DNA of 64,000 nucleotides from a virus. The notes beneath the pieces are model-generated. The model was not told where the DNA came from. It worked only from the letters and a program-made list of their open reading frames with translations, and made no database searches. Where the stretch lies: the IMG/VR virus record IMGVR_UViG_3300005613_002762, positions 85,191-149,190 of that record; one strand, 5' to 3'. Shown here in pieces: positions 17,672 to 27,336 of the stretch (positions within the stretch are counted from its first letter, which is position 1; each line of letters opens with the position of its first letter). A program made the translations under genes and the position numbers.

Positions 17672-19465
17672 TTAATCATTTATCAATTTATTTAATCGAT
17701 CTTCAAGATCACCCAGAGAACCATTTATCTTTTGAAAATCTAAAAATTCATCTTCATCAAAATCATCATTCATTGATTCCAATATTAATTTACTTTTATC
17801 TTTTTTATATGATTCAGGAATTGGTGGTTCTCCTCCTGCCGGTGGCGGTGGTGCTCCTCCTTCTGCAGGTGCTCCTCCTTCTGCAGGTGCTCCTGCACTT
17901 AATGTTCCACCTGTTACAGGTTTGTATAACTTATCAACAGTATCAAAAATACCTGTTTTAGTGATTATAGTTGCAGTATTATCAAGTTCGGCTGAAACTG
18001 CTCGTTCCATTCTAATTTGTTGAAGTTCAAGTTTAATTTCATCATCAGAAAACCCAAATATATGTTTTTTCGCCCATGTGGCTGATGTTGGTTGAATTGA
18101 TTTTGCAATCTCTGTAACCATATCTTTATATAACGTAACTTTTTCTTTCCATACATCGATCATCAATAAATCAGCTTGTTTCGATGGGTTTGTAAGTTGT
18201 AAAGTAAAGTTAGACAACTCATCCTCGAATCCCATTAAAAATAAGTGAATGATTGCAATTTTATTCATTTCAGATAATGCCGATTTTTGAATTCTATTGA
18301 TAGTTCTTGCAAATCTAATATCTAACAACGACAAGTTTTTACCATCACCAACAGGTTCCTCAAATCCTAAATAAGCTTTAGGTATTCTAAGTGCTGTAAC
18401 CAATTTCTTTTGGATATATTCAATATCGGCAATTTCAGATAAATTAGTTCCACCTGGTAAAGTATCAATTGGACTTCCTTGAGCGGCATCACGAACAGGA
18501 ATAAAGTAATCTTGATCTACCGCCATTTGATTAAATCTCAAATCCACATTTCCTGTGTTTTTATCAACAACTTGATCTCTTTTGAATTTGTTGGCGACCC
18601 TTTGAACGTAAGCTTCAACATCTTTATCATCCATATTACCAACAAACACTTTAAACACCCTTCTTTCAGGAGCTCTTGATGTTCGATAAATTAACATCGC
18701 ATCTTCTGCCAAAACTAATTGTTTCCAAATACGACGAGCTTTTTCTAACATTGACGTTCCATAAGGAAGTTTTCTATCATCACCCAATAATCTAAAGTGG
18801 GCAACTTCCCATGTGTTAAATTCTGCGTCTCTTGCTTTCCATACAAATTTTAACGCCTTTCTATTTAGATTTATCGTTGACTGAAATGTTCTTGAGTCAA
18901 TACCTCTTTCTAATCGTTCGATTTCTATATTCGGTAATTGTAAACAACCAGTAACACCTTTTTCAGGATCCAATTTTAAATAAACAAAATTATCACCATA
19001 CTTACACATGTTTCTAATCCACATTGGTAAATTGGTGTTAATATCTAATATGTTCACAAATAAATCTACAAGAATACTTTTAATTCTTTTTGATTCTGAA
19101 TATACTTGTAATACATATCCGTCTTGATTTGGTGTTGTTGATTCTTCTGCATATATGTCTAATGCCGTTGAGATCTCAGGGGTATATTCCATAGATTCGT
19201 AGTCATAAAATGCCGCCAACCTTGTTGGTTCATAATATATTGCCTGAGTATAAAGATTATTTTCAACTTTAGCCCAATTTGTGCTTAAATAAAGGGATTG
19301 TTGATTTTGTAATTTAGCCCTTTCATATTCGGCCTTATCTTGTGTTTTTAAAAGTTCTGATTTATCTAACTTATAATCTGGTTGACCTTGACCTAATGTT
19401 GAATTAGGACCAAAGGTCTTTGATAACTTCTGCCAAACTGTTAGATTTTGATTATTATTTTCCAT
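17672..19465 (-). CDS. Portal vertex protein, gp20-like
   Basis: A 597-residue protein with the gp20 signature YTPEISTALDIYAEEST near residue 95, LPMWIRNMCKYGDNFVYLKL near 140-160, and APERRVFKVFVGNMDDKDVE near 265, the last typical of gp20 in marine T4-like phages. The C-terminal part has an Ala/Pro/Gly-rich linker (three 18-base repeats) and an acidic tail. It forms the dodecameric DNA channel at the capsid vertex and docks the terminase. Preceded by AATATTTATATC as a late-type motif. Confidence 0.93.
   Translation of the reverse strand: MENNNQNLTVWQKLSKTFGPNSTLGQGQPDYKLDKSELLKTQDKAEYERAKLQNQQSLYLSTNWAKVENNLYTQAIYYEPTRLAAFYDYESMEYTPEISTALDIYAEESTTPNQDGYVLQVYSESKRIKSILVDLFVNILDINTNLPMWIRNMCKYGDNFVYLKLDPEKGVTGCLQLPNIEIERLERGIDSRTFQSTINLNRKALKFVWKARDAEFNTWEVAHFRLLGDDRKLPYGTSMLEKARRIWKQLVLAEDAMLIYRTSRAPERRVFKVFVGNMDDKDVEAYVQRVANKFKRDQVVDKNTGNVDLRFNQMAVDQDYFIPVRDAAQGSPIDTLPGGTNLSEIADIEYIQKKLVTALRIPKAYLGFEEPVGDGKNLSLLDIRFARTINRIQKSALSEMNKIAIIHLFLMGFEDELSNFTLQLTNPSKQADLLMIDVWKEKVTLYKDMVTEIAKSIQPTSATWAKKHIFGFSDDEIKLELQQIRMERAVSAELDNTATIITKTGIFDTVDKLYKPVTGGTLSAGAPAEGGAPAEGGAPPPPAGGEPPIPESYKKDKSKLILESMNDDFDEDEFLDFQKINGSLGDLEDRLNKLIND
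17835..17895. repeat. 18-base tandem repeats in the portal gene
   Basis: Three consecutive units of GGTGCTCCTCCTTCTGCA (last one variant) encode the APAEGG linker near the portal C-terminus. Confidence 0.8.
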
Positions 19466-19513
19466 ATTAATAATTTAACTATAGATATAAATATTTCAAT
19501 AGTTATTTAATGA

Positions 19514-20293
19514 TTATGGTGCAGGTGCGGTATTTAATGGACTATTAACTCTCATTTTTAAACTAAATGTTATAGGACCACCACCATAACCATATGCTGT
19601 TGTAAAATATGGGGTGGCTGGTGGAGACACACAAGGATCTACCCCATTGGCCAATGATGATGTTTCAAAAACTAATGTGTCATCACCACTTCTAACTTGA
19701 ATATACACCGATTGACCAGTTAGTAAACCAATTTGACCAAATGATGTATATGAATTACATTGAGCAGGTATTTGAGAACTACCTAATTTAGTCCACGTTA
19801 ATCCTGGTGGATATGGTTGAGTTGGGTTAAATGGACCCACAATATAAGAATACCACACCGAACAATTTGTATTTGTCAATGGAGACTGAAGAGCTAACTC
19901 AATAGGTAAATAAGCATCATAATTTGGACTTGGTGTTGGGGTTGGTGTGCTCGTAGGTGTGTTGGTTGGAGTGTTCGTAGGTGTTACTGTAGGTGTGTTG
20001 GTCGGTGTGTTAGTTGGTGTGTTGGTTGGTGTATTAGTTGGTGTTTGTGATGGTTGAAATGTTGGTGTAGGGGTTGGTGTATTCGTTGGTGTAGGGGTTG
20101 GTGTTGAAGTTGGAGTTGGGGTCGGAGTTAAAAACGGTAAAATTTGTTCCAATATATCATTATCTCTTGGTGCAGACACCTTGAATCTAAAAGTGGGTGA
20201 AAACACTTTTTGACCTGTTGTTGGTTGTCCATCAACAATAAGTCTTGATCCATTTGCAATTCTTCCCGTTCTTTTTCTAAAATCTAATCCCAT
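19514..20293 (-). CDS. Thr-Pro repeat virion protein
   Basis: A 259-residue protein. Residues about 55-130 are almost entirely [13 protein letters not shown] repeats, an extended linker likely to be rigid and possibly O-glycosylated. The C-terminal 120 residues form a beta-rich domain with cysteines. TP-rich proteins occur in phages of Bacteroidota and may be capsid decoration proteins or fibres. It lies between terminase and portal, six bases after the terminase stop. The two glycosyltransferases at 868-2735 could modify it (speculative). Confidence 0.7.
   Translation of the reverse strand: MGLDFRKRTGRIANGSRLIVDGQPTTGQKVFSPTFRFKVSAPRDNDILEQILPFLTPTPTPTSTPTPTPTNTPTPTPTFQPSQTPTNTPTNTPTNTPTNTPTVTPTNTPTNTPTSTPTPTPSPNYDAYLPIELALQSPLTNTNCSVWYSYIVGPFNPTQPYPPGLTWTKLGSSQIPAQCNSYTSFGQIGLLTGQSVYIQVRSGDDTLVFETSSLANGVDPCVSPPATPYFTTAYGYGGGPITFSLKMRVNSPLNTAPAP
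19925..20135. repeat. Low-complexity Thr-Pro codon repeats
   Basis: About 210 bases of degenerate GGTGTTGGT/GGTGTGTTGGTT units (plus-strand reading) coding for the TP/NTP tract of the virion protein. Confidence 0.85.
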
Positions 20294-20298
20294 ATTAT

Positions 20299-22074
20299 TT
20301 ATCTTTTTGAATTACCAAATAACCAACCATAAGTCATATAATCATTTCTTGTTGGTCCTGTTTGTAAACCAGCTCTTTCTCTTAAAACATTTTCATTAGG
20401 TATAACTGGATTAAAATGTGCTTCTTTTGTGACCGCCTCATTATTAACAACCGCCCATGAATCAATCATTGATTTTGCTTGTTCGGTCGCCTTCTCCAAT
20501 TTTGAAAATGATGATTCTGCAACATAAATCGCCATCGATATACCCATGATTAAATCATCATGTTGACCTTTTTGGTGATCTGGTCTTCCGTTTATATATA
20601 CAAAAGTATTCATCTCGTTATATAAACGAACACTCTTAATTTTAAATTTGTGTCTAACTCCTTCTTCAAATGCTGCAATGATCTGAACTCGTTTATTGTT
20701 AAAATTTAAACCAGGAATTTTTTCAACAGAACTTTTATTTGAAGCCCAAATATTCATAGAATCAACTCCGTCAACATATAAATTTTTGTAACCAAGTTCT
20801 TGCATTTTTCTAACTGTTGTTATACCCATTCCTCCTGTAATATCCACAACAACAAACGCACTATACATCATTCCCCACTTATACGCAATTTCCGCTAAAG
20901 TATCAGGTGGTATTTTTCCAACATATTCTAATACTTGTTCTCTTTCATCAAAATCGATAATTTGAATTGATGAAAAGTCTTCACTATCCCCACGAGATAC
21001 GTCAACACCCATGATATATTTATGACCCTCAACAGGTTCTTTCCATATCCATAAAGAATTACCCATTAATTTAGAAGGAGGATCTTGTAATGAATTATTT
21101 TTAATATCTTCAAGTTGTTTGTTATCAAATACGTTATCACCCGATCCTAAGAATTCACAATTTAACTCTTGGTTGATTTTTCTCTTATCATATTTGAGTT
21201 TTTTAACCATCTTCTCATACCAAGTAGAACATGGTCTATATCCTTGATTAAAGAAAAGTTGTAATTCTTCGTAATCTCTATCATATGGATCGATATGAGC
21301 AAAAGAAATATTTTTTGATTCGTCATATTCTTCTTTATTTAAAAGATAGTGAATCAAATCATCGGTTTTAACTAAATAAAGATCTTTAGCGTATCTTGGA
21401 TCTCGATACCAATACATCTCAGAGATCTTAAAGTTATTCATCCCTTTTAATGACTGATCGTATATTTCATAATAAATTGGGTCATATCCGTTAGGAGTTG
21501 AGACCACGATTACCTTACCACCCGTAGATAAGGATGCCATACAAGCCGCCCAAAAATCACTATCGGCTTCGATAAACGCAGCCTCATCAAATACAAGTAT
21601 TGTAGGTGTAAATCCACGAAGGGCATCTTTTGATGTTGCAACTGCTTTAACTTCAGAACCATTATTTAATTTATAATGTCGTTGTGAGTTTTTTTCAGCT
21701 GCAAATCCAGCACCAACCCAAGAAGGCCATTGATCGACAAATGCTCTAATTTTATTTGCCATTTCCATCGATGTATCAAGTTTGTTGGCAATAATCAATA
21801 TTTTTTCAGGTTGAGTTTTTTTAGCAAATACCAATCTTTTTGATACCCAAGCTGCAGTTACGGTAGATACACCAGCCTGACGATATTTTAACGCAATATT
21901 TTCTTCATAATCTTCATAATCTTGAAGTAATGAAATTTGATCGGGAAATAATTCTAATGGAACGTATTTTGATACTGTGTTGTCGTAAGTTTGTAAATAG
22001 GTTCTTAATGCGTATGTTGTATCAGACATACACTTAGCATATTCAATTAAAACTTGTTCTCTAGTTAAACCCAT
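20299..22074 (-). CDS. Large terminase subunit, gp17-like
   Basis: A 591-residue packaging motor. The ATPase domain has a deviant Walker [12 protein letters not shown] at about 63-73 (no G-K-S/T, as in several phage terminases), Walker [11 protein letters not shown] at about 158-167, and a coupling motif VIVVSTPNG. The nuclease domain begins at about 360 with [20 protein letters not shown], the first catalytic Asp of the RNase H fold, and ends with [13 protein letters not shown]. It cuts concatemeric DNA and pumps it into the prohead. A late-type motif lies 4 bases before ATG. Confidence 0.94.
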   Translation of the reverse strand: MGLTREQVLIEYAKCMSDTTYALRTYLQTYDNTVSKYVPLELFPDQISLLQDYEDYEENIALKYRQAGVSTVTAAWVSKRLVFAKKTQPEKILIIANKLDTSMEMANKIRAFVDQWPSWVGAGFAAEKNSQRHYKLNNGSEVKAVATSKDALRGFTPTILVFDEAAFIEADSDFWAACMASLSTGGKVIVVSTPNGYDPIYYEIYDQSLKGMNNFKISEMYWYRDPRYAKDLYLVKTDDLIHYLLNKEEYDESKNISFAHIDPYDRDYEELQLFFNQGYRPCSTWYEKMVKKLKYDKRKINQELNCEFLGSGDNVFDNKQLEDIKNNSLQDPPSKLMGNSLWIWKEPVEGHKYIMGVDVSRGDSEDFSSIQIIDFDEREQVLEYVGKIPPDTLAEIAYKWGMMYSAFVVVDITGGMGITTVRKMQELGYKNLYVDGVDSMNIWASNKSSVEKIPGLNFNNKRVQIIAAFEEGVRHKFKIKSVRLYNEMNTFVYINGRPDHQKGQHDDLIMGISMAIYVAESSFSKLEKATEQAKSMIDSWAVVNNEAVTKEAHFNPVIPNENVLRERAGLQTGPTRNDYMTYGWLFGNSKR

Positions 22075-22077
22075 ATT

Positions 22078-22088
22078 AAATAAATATC
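22078..22088 (-). promoter_or_regulatory. Late-type motif upstream of terminase
   Basis: Minus-strand TTGATATTTATTTAATATG places the motif only a few bases before the start codon. Confidence 0.45.
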
Positions 22089-22112
22089 AATTCGGGTTTT
22101 TTATTCTTAGAC

Positions 22113-22943
22113 TTATTTTTTTCCAATCGAAAACATTTGACCAATTGGTAAATTCATTGGTGCTTCGTCAGAAAACATTGTTAGTTTTTTTGGATTTCTT
22201 AAAATCATTGAGTCATTATTTTTGACTTTTTTTTTGATTGTTTTAACTAAATCCTTTTTTTTCATTTTTGGCTCAATTTTTTCATCGACCATTTTAGCAA
22301 TTTTTTCTTCTAAAAATTTTTGAAAATTTTCGTTAGCCTTTTCTTTTTTGGTTTTTACGGTTTTTTCAGGGTGTTTTTTTTCTGGCATTTTTTTGTATTG
22401 TTTTTTTGACGTAGAATCAGAAAATTCTTTTGCCATTTTACACCATTTACAATTTTTAGAAGAACATTTATTACAACGAGCCCAAAATAAACCTTGTTGT
22501 GCTTTAGATTCGAATTTTTCACTAATTTCTGATTCTGCCATACCCATCATAGATCGATCTTCACCTGAGTCATCACCCATACCATCATCCGCCATGTCAT
22601 TTGCATCATGTGGAGCTTCTTGTCCCGTATATGCCTGTTCAGCGTCTTTACCGAGAGCATTTGATGTTGTTAGATCATCGGTTTCATCTTCAGTCATTTC
22701 AGTTTCTTTGACTTGAATGTTTTGACCTTGTAATTTTGATGGTTCTTTTAACGCCTGATTTAAGTTTTTCACATCTTCAGGATTTTTTGTGTCATAAACC
22801 TGAGTTACAACTTGAGTTTGTTCTTTATTTTCTCTTTTAAACTTCTCAACCAAAATTTTAACTTGACGATCCGAAAAAGATGAAATGGTTGACAAAGACA
22901 ACCCATTTTCAGTTAAAAATAAAATATCCTTTTTAGTTTTCAT
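22113..22943 (-). CDS. Packaged/structural-type protein with CxxC cluster, 276 aa
   Basis: Start taken at ATG 22943 (MKTKKDILFLTENG), which overlaps the upstream stop; the frame also extends to a TTG at 22961. The leader ends FLTE, a possible processing site. The middle is acidic; residues about 160-200 contain SKAQQGLFWARCNKC, SKNCKWCKMAKEF and KKQYKKMPEKK, resembling the DUF3008-like phage domain with two CxxC pairs that may bind zinc. The C-terminus (PMNLPIGQMFSIGKK) echoes the capsid protein segment NLPIGKLFYFV. Confidence 0.65.
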   Translation of the reverse strand: MKTKKDILFLTENGLSLSTISSFSDRQVKILVEKFKRENKEQTQVVTQVYDTKNPEDVKNLNQALKEPSKLQGQNIQVKETEMTEDETDDLTTSNALGKDAEQAYTGQEAPHDANDMADDGMGDDSGEDRSMMGMAESEISEKFESKAQQGLFWARCNKCSSKNCKWCKMAKEFSDSTSKKQYKKMPEKKHPEKTVKTKKEKANENFQKFLEEKIAKMVDEKIEPKMKKKDLVKTIKKKVKNNDSMILRNPKKLTMFSDEAPMNLPIGQMFSIGKK

Positions 22944-23340
22944 AAACCACTTTTTTTTCAAATTGTAATACTATATCTCTTTCATATAGTTTGTTTTTAA
23001 CTTCTTCTTCAGTTTCACCAAAATGAAATACCAATCTTTTAACTAAAGAAAAATCAACATTGTCAGTTTCTTTTTCCCAACCTAATGATATTACACCATC
23101 CATAGAATCAATTAAAGAAAATACGTCCGAATCTTGAACGAGTTCGAACGCAACTTCCTCATTAATCATTGTCCCAACTTTTTTTATATATTCCAAGTCA
23201 GGAGGTGATGGATAACCATTTGCTGGTTTAGATTCCCAATTTTCACCAAAAACATCTATGGTGTCCGAAAAAATAAATTCATAAATATTATCACCTTTAT
23301 AGTTCGGACCTAAACCATTGACATAAATCAATCGATTCAT
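22933..23340 (-). CDS. Hypothetical virion-region protein, 135 aa
   Basis: An acidic alpha/beta protein (MNRLIYVNGLGPNYKGDNIY). It overlaps both neighbours by a few bases, so the three genes from 22113 to 24809 form a translationally coupled unit upstream of the terminase. Role unknown; possible neck or tail-completion protein on position alone. Confidence 0.7.
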   Translation of the reverse strand: MNRLIYVNGLGPNYKGDNIYEFIFSDTIDVFGENWESKPANGYPSPPDLEYIKKVGTMINEEVAFELVQDSDVFSLIDSMDGVISLGWEKETDNVDFSLVKRLVFHFGETEEEVKNKLYERDIVLQFEKKVVYEN

Positions 23341-24809
23341 AAAATTCTTCCACTTTTTGTGATTTTAGTTTCAGTTAAACCTTCTTTAAAAACAAGATTT
23401 CCTTTTGTAGATAACCCGATCAATTTTGTTCTTGGGTTTTCTCTAATAAAATCTAACGCCACATCAAGTTGTTCTGTTGATTCAGATAACCGAACAATAT
23501 TTTCTTTATTTTGTTTGAATAGATCGCTTGTTCTTCTTTCTTTTCTTTTTTGGTTTTCTAAATCTTCTGTTTCATTAGAAACAAAATATCTTGACAATAC
23601 TCTATCCACGGCAGATTCACTAAAAGTTCCATGTTCGAATCGATCTACATTTGGGTAGTGTTTTCTACCTTTTCTTCTTTCTCTATGGTATTCATCATCC
23701 TCTTCTTCACTAGTTAACTTATTTGCTGACCCAGCGGTATAAGATCCCATAAATTTATTTACAAAAGCATCACCCAAACTATCATAACCTTCGGCCATTT
23801 CAGGTTCTTGTGGTGGTTCAGGAGCAACTTCAGTTTCTTCAACGTCTATTTCCTCTTCACTTCCACCTTCTTCATCTTCAACACCTTCTAGTTTATTAAT
23901 AATTTGTTCAATATCGTCTTCATCTAAAACATCAACATCAATTGCTGATAAAATAGAATTAATAATATATTTGATATCTTTTGGATCCAAATCTTTTTCT
24001 TCTTCGTATGATCTAATTTTTTGTGCCAGTTTACCTGTTAAAATTTGAATTCTTTTAAGATCCGATACCTTCTTTTCTTTTGGTTTTTTCTCAACATCAA
24101 TTTCTTCCTCTTCTTCAAATCCCATATCAGGCATTTCACCACCCATATTAGGATCGGGAGCACCTGCATCTGCCGGTGGCATACCCATATCACCACCCAT
24201 ATTAGGATCTGGTGCAACTGCATCTGCCGGTGGCATACCCATATCACCACCCATATTCGGATCAGGAGCGCCGGCGTCTGCCGGTGGCATACCCATATCA
24301 GGCATCGGTGGTTCCATACCAGGTTCAGCACCCATATCAGGCATCGGTGGAGTTGGTGGGGTTTCAGGAGCAGGTGCTACTTCAGGAGCAGGTGCTTCAG
24401 CAGCCGGAGATTCAACTTCTTTAGGTTTTTTAGTCTTTAGTATGAACTTTTTTTTTTGCTCCCCTAAAAGCGGAGTTCCTTCTTCGTTCTCAAATAACGT
24501 ATTGATTTCTTTAGTCATAAGATTCAAACGCTTCAAAGCTTGTGAATATGAAGAATAGTATTTTCTACTTTTCATAGGTTCAATATAATCTGAAACAGAT
24601 TCATTGATTGACATTTTTACAATATAACCTTGTCTTTCTTTAACAATCTCATAAGTGTTACCATCGGCCAAAGTGATTTTGTATTCACTTGAGTCGGTTT
24701 CATTTATATTTTGTGGAATATTCTCATTATAACGAGAAATTTCTATCATTCGTCTAATTTTGTCCATCCCTTGAAGTTTTTCGCTTCCAATAGGTTTTAA
24801 TCCTGCCAT
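23337..24809 (-). CDS. Repeat-containing acidic structural protein, 490 aa
   Basis: N-terminal region (MAGLKPIGSEKLQGMDKIRR) followed by a small beta domain (YKITLADGNTYEIVKERQGY). Residues about 130-230 are Pro/Ala/Gly/Met repeats (units of GMPPADAGAPDPNMGGDM), then an acidic region, then a C-terminal helical domain with VDRVLSRYFVSNETEDLENQ. Composition resembles internal head or scaffold-like proteins. Preceded by ATATATTTATTAAG. Confidence 0.7.
   Translation of the reverse strand: MAGLKPIGSEKLQGMDKIRRMIEISRYNENIPQNINETDSSEYKITLADGNTYEIVKERQGYIVKMSINESVSDYIEPMKSRKYYSSYSQALKRLNLMTKEINTLFENEEGTPLLGEQKKKFILKTKKPKEVESPAAEAPAPEVAPAPETPPTPPMPDMGAEPGMEPPMPDMGMPPADAGAPDPNMGGDMGMPPADAVAPDPNMGGDMGMPPADAGAPDPNMGGEMPDMGFEEEEEIDVEKKPKEKKVSDLKRIQILTGKLAQKIRSYEEEKDLDPKDIKYIINSILSAIDVDVLDEDDIEQIINKLEGVEDEEGGSEEEIDVEETEVAPEPPQEPEMAEGYDSLGDAFVNKFMGSYTAGSANKLTSEEEDDEYHRERRKGRKHYPNVDRFEHGTFSESAVDRVLSRYFVSNETEDLENQKRKERRTSDLFKQNKENIVRLSESTEQLDVALDFIRENPRTKLIGLSTKGNLVFKEGLTETKITKSGRIL
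24130..24300. repeat. Three 54-base direct repeats
   Basis: Three nearly identical units, each spanning ATACCCATATCACCACCCAT and a GATC/GGAGC-containing segment, encode GMPPADAGAPDPNMGGDM copies in the gene above. The middle copy differs (DAVAPDP). Confidence 0.85.
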
Positions 24810-24886
24810 AATATTATTGTTTTGTAATAAATTATTTTTTCTTAATAAATATATCGATTTATAAGAATATTTTATTTTTTAAGGTA

Positions 24887-25621
24887 TTATTGTTTCATTG
24901 ATAAACCTTTTTCTAAAACTTTGGTTCCTGCACTCATCAATTTTTCTAAATAACCGTTTCTTCTTAGTATTTTAAAGACCAAATTCTCTGATGAATATTC
25001 ACCATTTTTTTCAAGACCACAAGTTCTAAACTTTTTAAGTTTATCTTTATATTTGGATAATAATTCTTTAGCATCTTCAATAGATTCATCTTCAATATTT
25101 TCTAATACACCATCGATAATTTCCATCCATTGTTTTGCCTTTCTTTCAATAGTGTTTTTATCAATCTTGACTTGTTCTTTTTCAGGTTCATGTTGCCATT
25201 CATCATATAACAAAGAATAAACTCCACTTGAAAAATGAGCTTCGTCTTCTGATTCAACATATAACTCAGTTTCATAACCAAAAAGTTTTATATCATGGTT
25301 TTTGTTAAATAAGGCTTTTTTTAACATAAAAAACTCTTTATATAGATCAACATGTGATTGAGGAAATTGATTGAAATTGGTAATGATATGAATATCAAAA
25401 TCTGAATACTTTGACCAGTTGTAATTTGCCAAAGATCCTGTTAAAACTACATCGGTGATGATAATTTCAATTTTTAAATAATCAATAAATTCGTTTGCAA
25501 TTTCTAAAAGTCTTTCTCTAACTTCAGGTTTCATCACATATGATTTACCTTTCTTTTCCCAAATTTTAGGATTTAATTCATTTTGAGGTTCGAAACTTTT
25601 TAGAATTTCTTTAGTATTCAT
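24887..25621 (-). CDS. Nucleotidyltransferase-fold protein (pol beta superfamily)
   Basis: A 244-residue protein with the signature LTGSLANYNWSKYSDFDIHI at about residues 61-80: hG-S followed by D-x-D metal-binding residues. This defines the minimal nucleotidyltransferase fold. A third acidic residue may lie near YVESEDEAHF. Such enzymes transfer a nucleotide to RNA, a small molecule or a protein; which applies here cannot be told. A late-type motif is directly attached to the ATG (AAGTATTTATTAATATG). Confidence 0.75.
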   Translation of the reverse strand: MNTKEILKSFEPQNELNPKIWEKKGKSYVMKPEVRERLLEIANEFIDYLKIEIIITDVVLTGSLANYNWSKYSDFDIHIITNFNQFPQSHVDLYKEFFMLKKALFNKNHDIKLFGYETELYVESEDEAHFSSGVYSLLYDEWQHEPEKEQVKIDKNTIERKAKQWMEIIDGVLENIEDESIEDAKELLSKYKDKLKKFRTCGLEKNGEYSSENLVFKILRRNGYLEKLMSAGTKVLEKGLSMKQ

Positions 25622-25640
25622 ATTAATAAATACTTAGAAA

Positions 25641-25883
25641 TTAGAGTTTTCTATAAGTGTGATTTTTAGAAATGTTTTTGTTAAAGAAATTTCCTTGAGA
25701 TTCTGCAGATCTAAATGAGGTATATAGTTGATGAGGAACATCATCATATTCGTATCTTATTCCATTTTTAAATTCTGCTATCATTTTTTTTGTGATGGTA
25801 TCGTATTCCGTTTTAACCAAATTTGAGGACTCAATTTCATTTATAATTTTAGTCCCAACGTATTCTTCTTTTGTAATTGCCAT
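25641..25883 (-). CDS. KTSC-domain protein, 80 aa
   Basis: The C-terminal half (GIRYEYDDVPHQLYTSFRSA then SQGNFFNKNISKNHTYRKL) is the KTSC domain: a predicted nucleic-acid-binding beta domain with Y-x-VP, S-x-G-x-FFN-x-I and a final tyrosine. It is short and stand-alone. It sits between the nucleotidyltransferase and a 97-aa gene, with two bases between its start and the upstream stop, suggesting one operon. Confidence 0.8.
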   Translation of the reverse strand: MAITKEEYVGTKIINEIESSNLVKTEYDTITKKMIAEFKNGIRYEYDDVPHQLYTSFRSAESQGNFFNKNISKNHTYRKL

Positions 25884-25885
25884 TA

Positions 25886-26179
25886 TTATTGTTTTAATGG
25901 GGTTATGTCATCTATATGACGAAGTTTATCTATAATGTAATAACTAACTTCATCTTCGTCAACATCAAAACCATAATCTCTTATTGTTTGGTCTGTTTCT
26001 TGAATCAATTTTTGGACCTTTGAATGTAAAGACATTAAATCCGTTGGATAATATGGAGGTCTTTCAATATCTTTTTGTGTCCAACCTTCTCTTTGAAAGA
26101 TTTCTCTAATTTTGAAATATGTATTTTCTAACTCTCTTGTTAATTCTAAAGTCTCCGCGAATTTTATCCAAGCTTTCAT
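25886..26179 (-). CDS. Hypothetical helical protein, 97 aa
   Basis: Helical, mixed charge (KFAETLELTRELENTYFKIR), with YYIIDKLRHIDDITPLKQ at the C-terminus. First gene of a three-gene unit with the KTSC protein and the nucleotidyltransferase. The late-like motif GTATATTTATAG lies six bases before the ATG. Family not recognised. Confidence 0.65.
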   Translation of the reverse strand: MKAWIKFAETLELTRELENTYFKIREIFQREGWTQKDIERPPYYPTDLMSLHSKVQKLIQETDQTIRDYGFDVDEDEVSYYIIDKLRHIDDITPLKQ

Positions 26180-26200
26180 AACTATAAATATACGAAAAAA

Positions 26201-26223
26201 AAATCCACCGATGAGGTGGATTT
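26201..26223 (-). terminator. Intrinsic terminator (copy 1)
   Basis: Stem AAATCCACC / GGTGGATTT with a five-base loop and a T-run on the minus strand. Ends the transcript of the packaged-type gene at 26245-26754. An identical 23-base copy lies at 26794. Confidence 0.85.
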
Positions 26224-26244
26224 AATAATTTATAATTTTGTTTT

Positions 26245-26754
26245 TTATTTTTGTGTTGGTTGTATCTCTTTATAATATACCTTGGGTGAACCTATAACTG
26301 TGTTAGCTTCAGGACCTTGTGTGGATATCTTCATCCCCAAACTACCAGAACTATCTGTTTGACCTACCCAAGTTTTTAAAACATTTAACAATTTTTGGTC
26401 TGCATAAATACTCCCAACTATATTTCCTTGATCATCTTTTTTACTTGTCTTCAAACAACCAGATGGTTTAGAGCATTCAATATCCCCAAATTTTAAAGAC
26501 AAAAAGTTAGTTTCGTTCATTAAACTAGACATTCCATTTTTTCCTGGTTCATTTTTTGCAAAATAAGATAAGTATGCGGTATCTCTTTTTGGTTCCAGTT
26601 TACCTGTTTTTTGATTTTTAACGGCAGGAATTGCAATTTCTATAGGAATTACTTTTCTGACATCATCTTCCATTAAATATTGTCTTGATGTTGCATTTTG
26701 GTGCATTTCCAAAATACGTTGTTTTTCTGATTCTGAGATTATAAACTTGTTCAT
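26245..26754 (-). CDS. Packaged-type protein with ISESEK leader, 169 aa
   Basis: Start at ATG 26754 (MNKFIISESEKQRILEMHQN), supported by the motif GTGTATTTATTATT just upstream; the frame extends further but without support. The leader type (I-x-ESEK-x-RIL-x-MH) recurs at 46113. A possible cut follows QYLME. The remainder is a beta-rich basic protein with one CxxxxxC pair. Function unknown. Confidence 0.65.
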   Translation of the reverse strand: MNKFIISESEKQRILEMHQNATSRQYLMEDDVRKVIPIEIAIPAVKNQKTGKLEPKRDTAYLSYFAKNEPGKNGMSSLMNETNFLSLKFGDIECSKPSGCLKTSKKDDQGNIVGSIYADQKLLNVLKTWVGQTDSSGSLGMKISTQGPEANTVIGSPKVYYKEIQPTQK

Positions 26755-26793
26755 AATTTTTTTATTTAATAATAAATACACACATATAAAAAA

Positions 26794-26816
26794 AAATCCA
26801 CCGATGAGGTGGATTT
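26794..26816 (-). terminator. Intrinsic terminator (copy 2)
   Basis: Same stem-loop as at 26201, identical over 23 bases, following the UVR-motif gene on the minus strand. Confidence 0.85.
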
Positions 26817-26823
26817 AATCGTT

Positions 26824-27186
26824 TTATTTAAGAGACCTAATTTTATCACGATATTCAATCGCACTTTCAAAGTCTTGGTTTTTTACACAATCATTTAGTT
26901 TAGATTGCAACTTTGATATTTCTTCTCTGTTTTTCTCTAACTTTTTTATTTGGTCTCTTAACGTAACAGCATCCTCAAATTTTTCTTCTTTAATTGATAG
27001 ATTTAATTTTTCTTTTAACACATCAACCTCATCGACTTGGTTAGATTTATTAAAATTTTTTGTCATATAAGACATACTAAAAGATCCGTCAGGTGATGTA
27101 TATGATCTTTTATTCCAATTTTTATCATCAAATGATGATGAAAGTAATTCATTAAATAATTTGTCAAATTCGTTCCAATTAAACAT
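26824..27186 (-). CDS. UVR-motif protein, McsA/UvrB-type adaptor
   Basis: A 120-residue protein with two UVR motifs: VLKEKLNLSIKEEKFEDAVT to about residue 85 and LQSKLNDCVKNQDFESAIEY to the C-terminus, each with the typical E-x-F-E-x-A-x-x-x-R-D pattern. UVR motifs mediate binding among ClpC, McsA and UvrB. The gene is divergent from the ClpC-like unfoldase at 27359, which itself carries a UVR-like segment, so this is probably its adaptor or regulator. A 13-bp palindrome in the shared intergenic region may control both. Confidence 0.8.
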   Translation of the reverse strand: MFNWNEFDKLFNELLSSSFDDKNWNKRSYTSPDGSFSMSYMTKNFNKSNQVDEVDVLKEKLNLSIKEEKFEDAVTLRDQIKKLEKNREEISKLQSKLNDCVKNQDFESAIEYRDKIRSLK

Positions 27187-27251
27187 TTTTTATTTTTTTA
27201 TCGTTTATTTTAACTCAAAAAACAACCAATAAAATACCAATACATAAAATA

Positions 27252-27264
27252 TGACAATATGTCA
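27252..27264. promoter_or_regulatory. Palindrome between divergent UVR and Clp genes
   Basis: Perfect inverted repeat TGACA-ATA-TGTCA, with a further half-site CTGACA about 30 bases to the right. Candidate operator for the divergent pair; no regulator is identified. Confidence 0.4.
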
Positions 27265-27336
27265 GTATATTTACAAAAATTTTAATATCAAACTGACAAA
27301 AAGACAATGTTGGACTTTTTAAATCATTAATCTTAT

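Noticed and set aside
24038-24440. Trp/His/Arg-rich frames on both strands over the 54-base repeats
   Set aside because: Shadows of the repeat region in the 490-aa gene.
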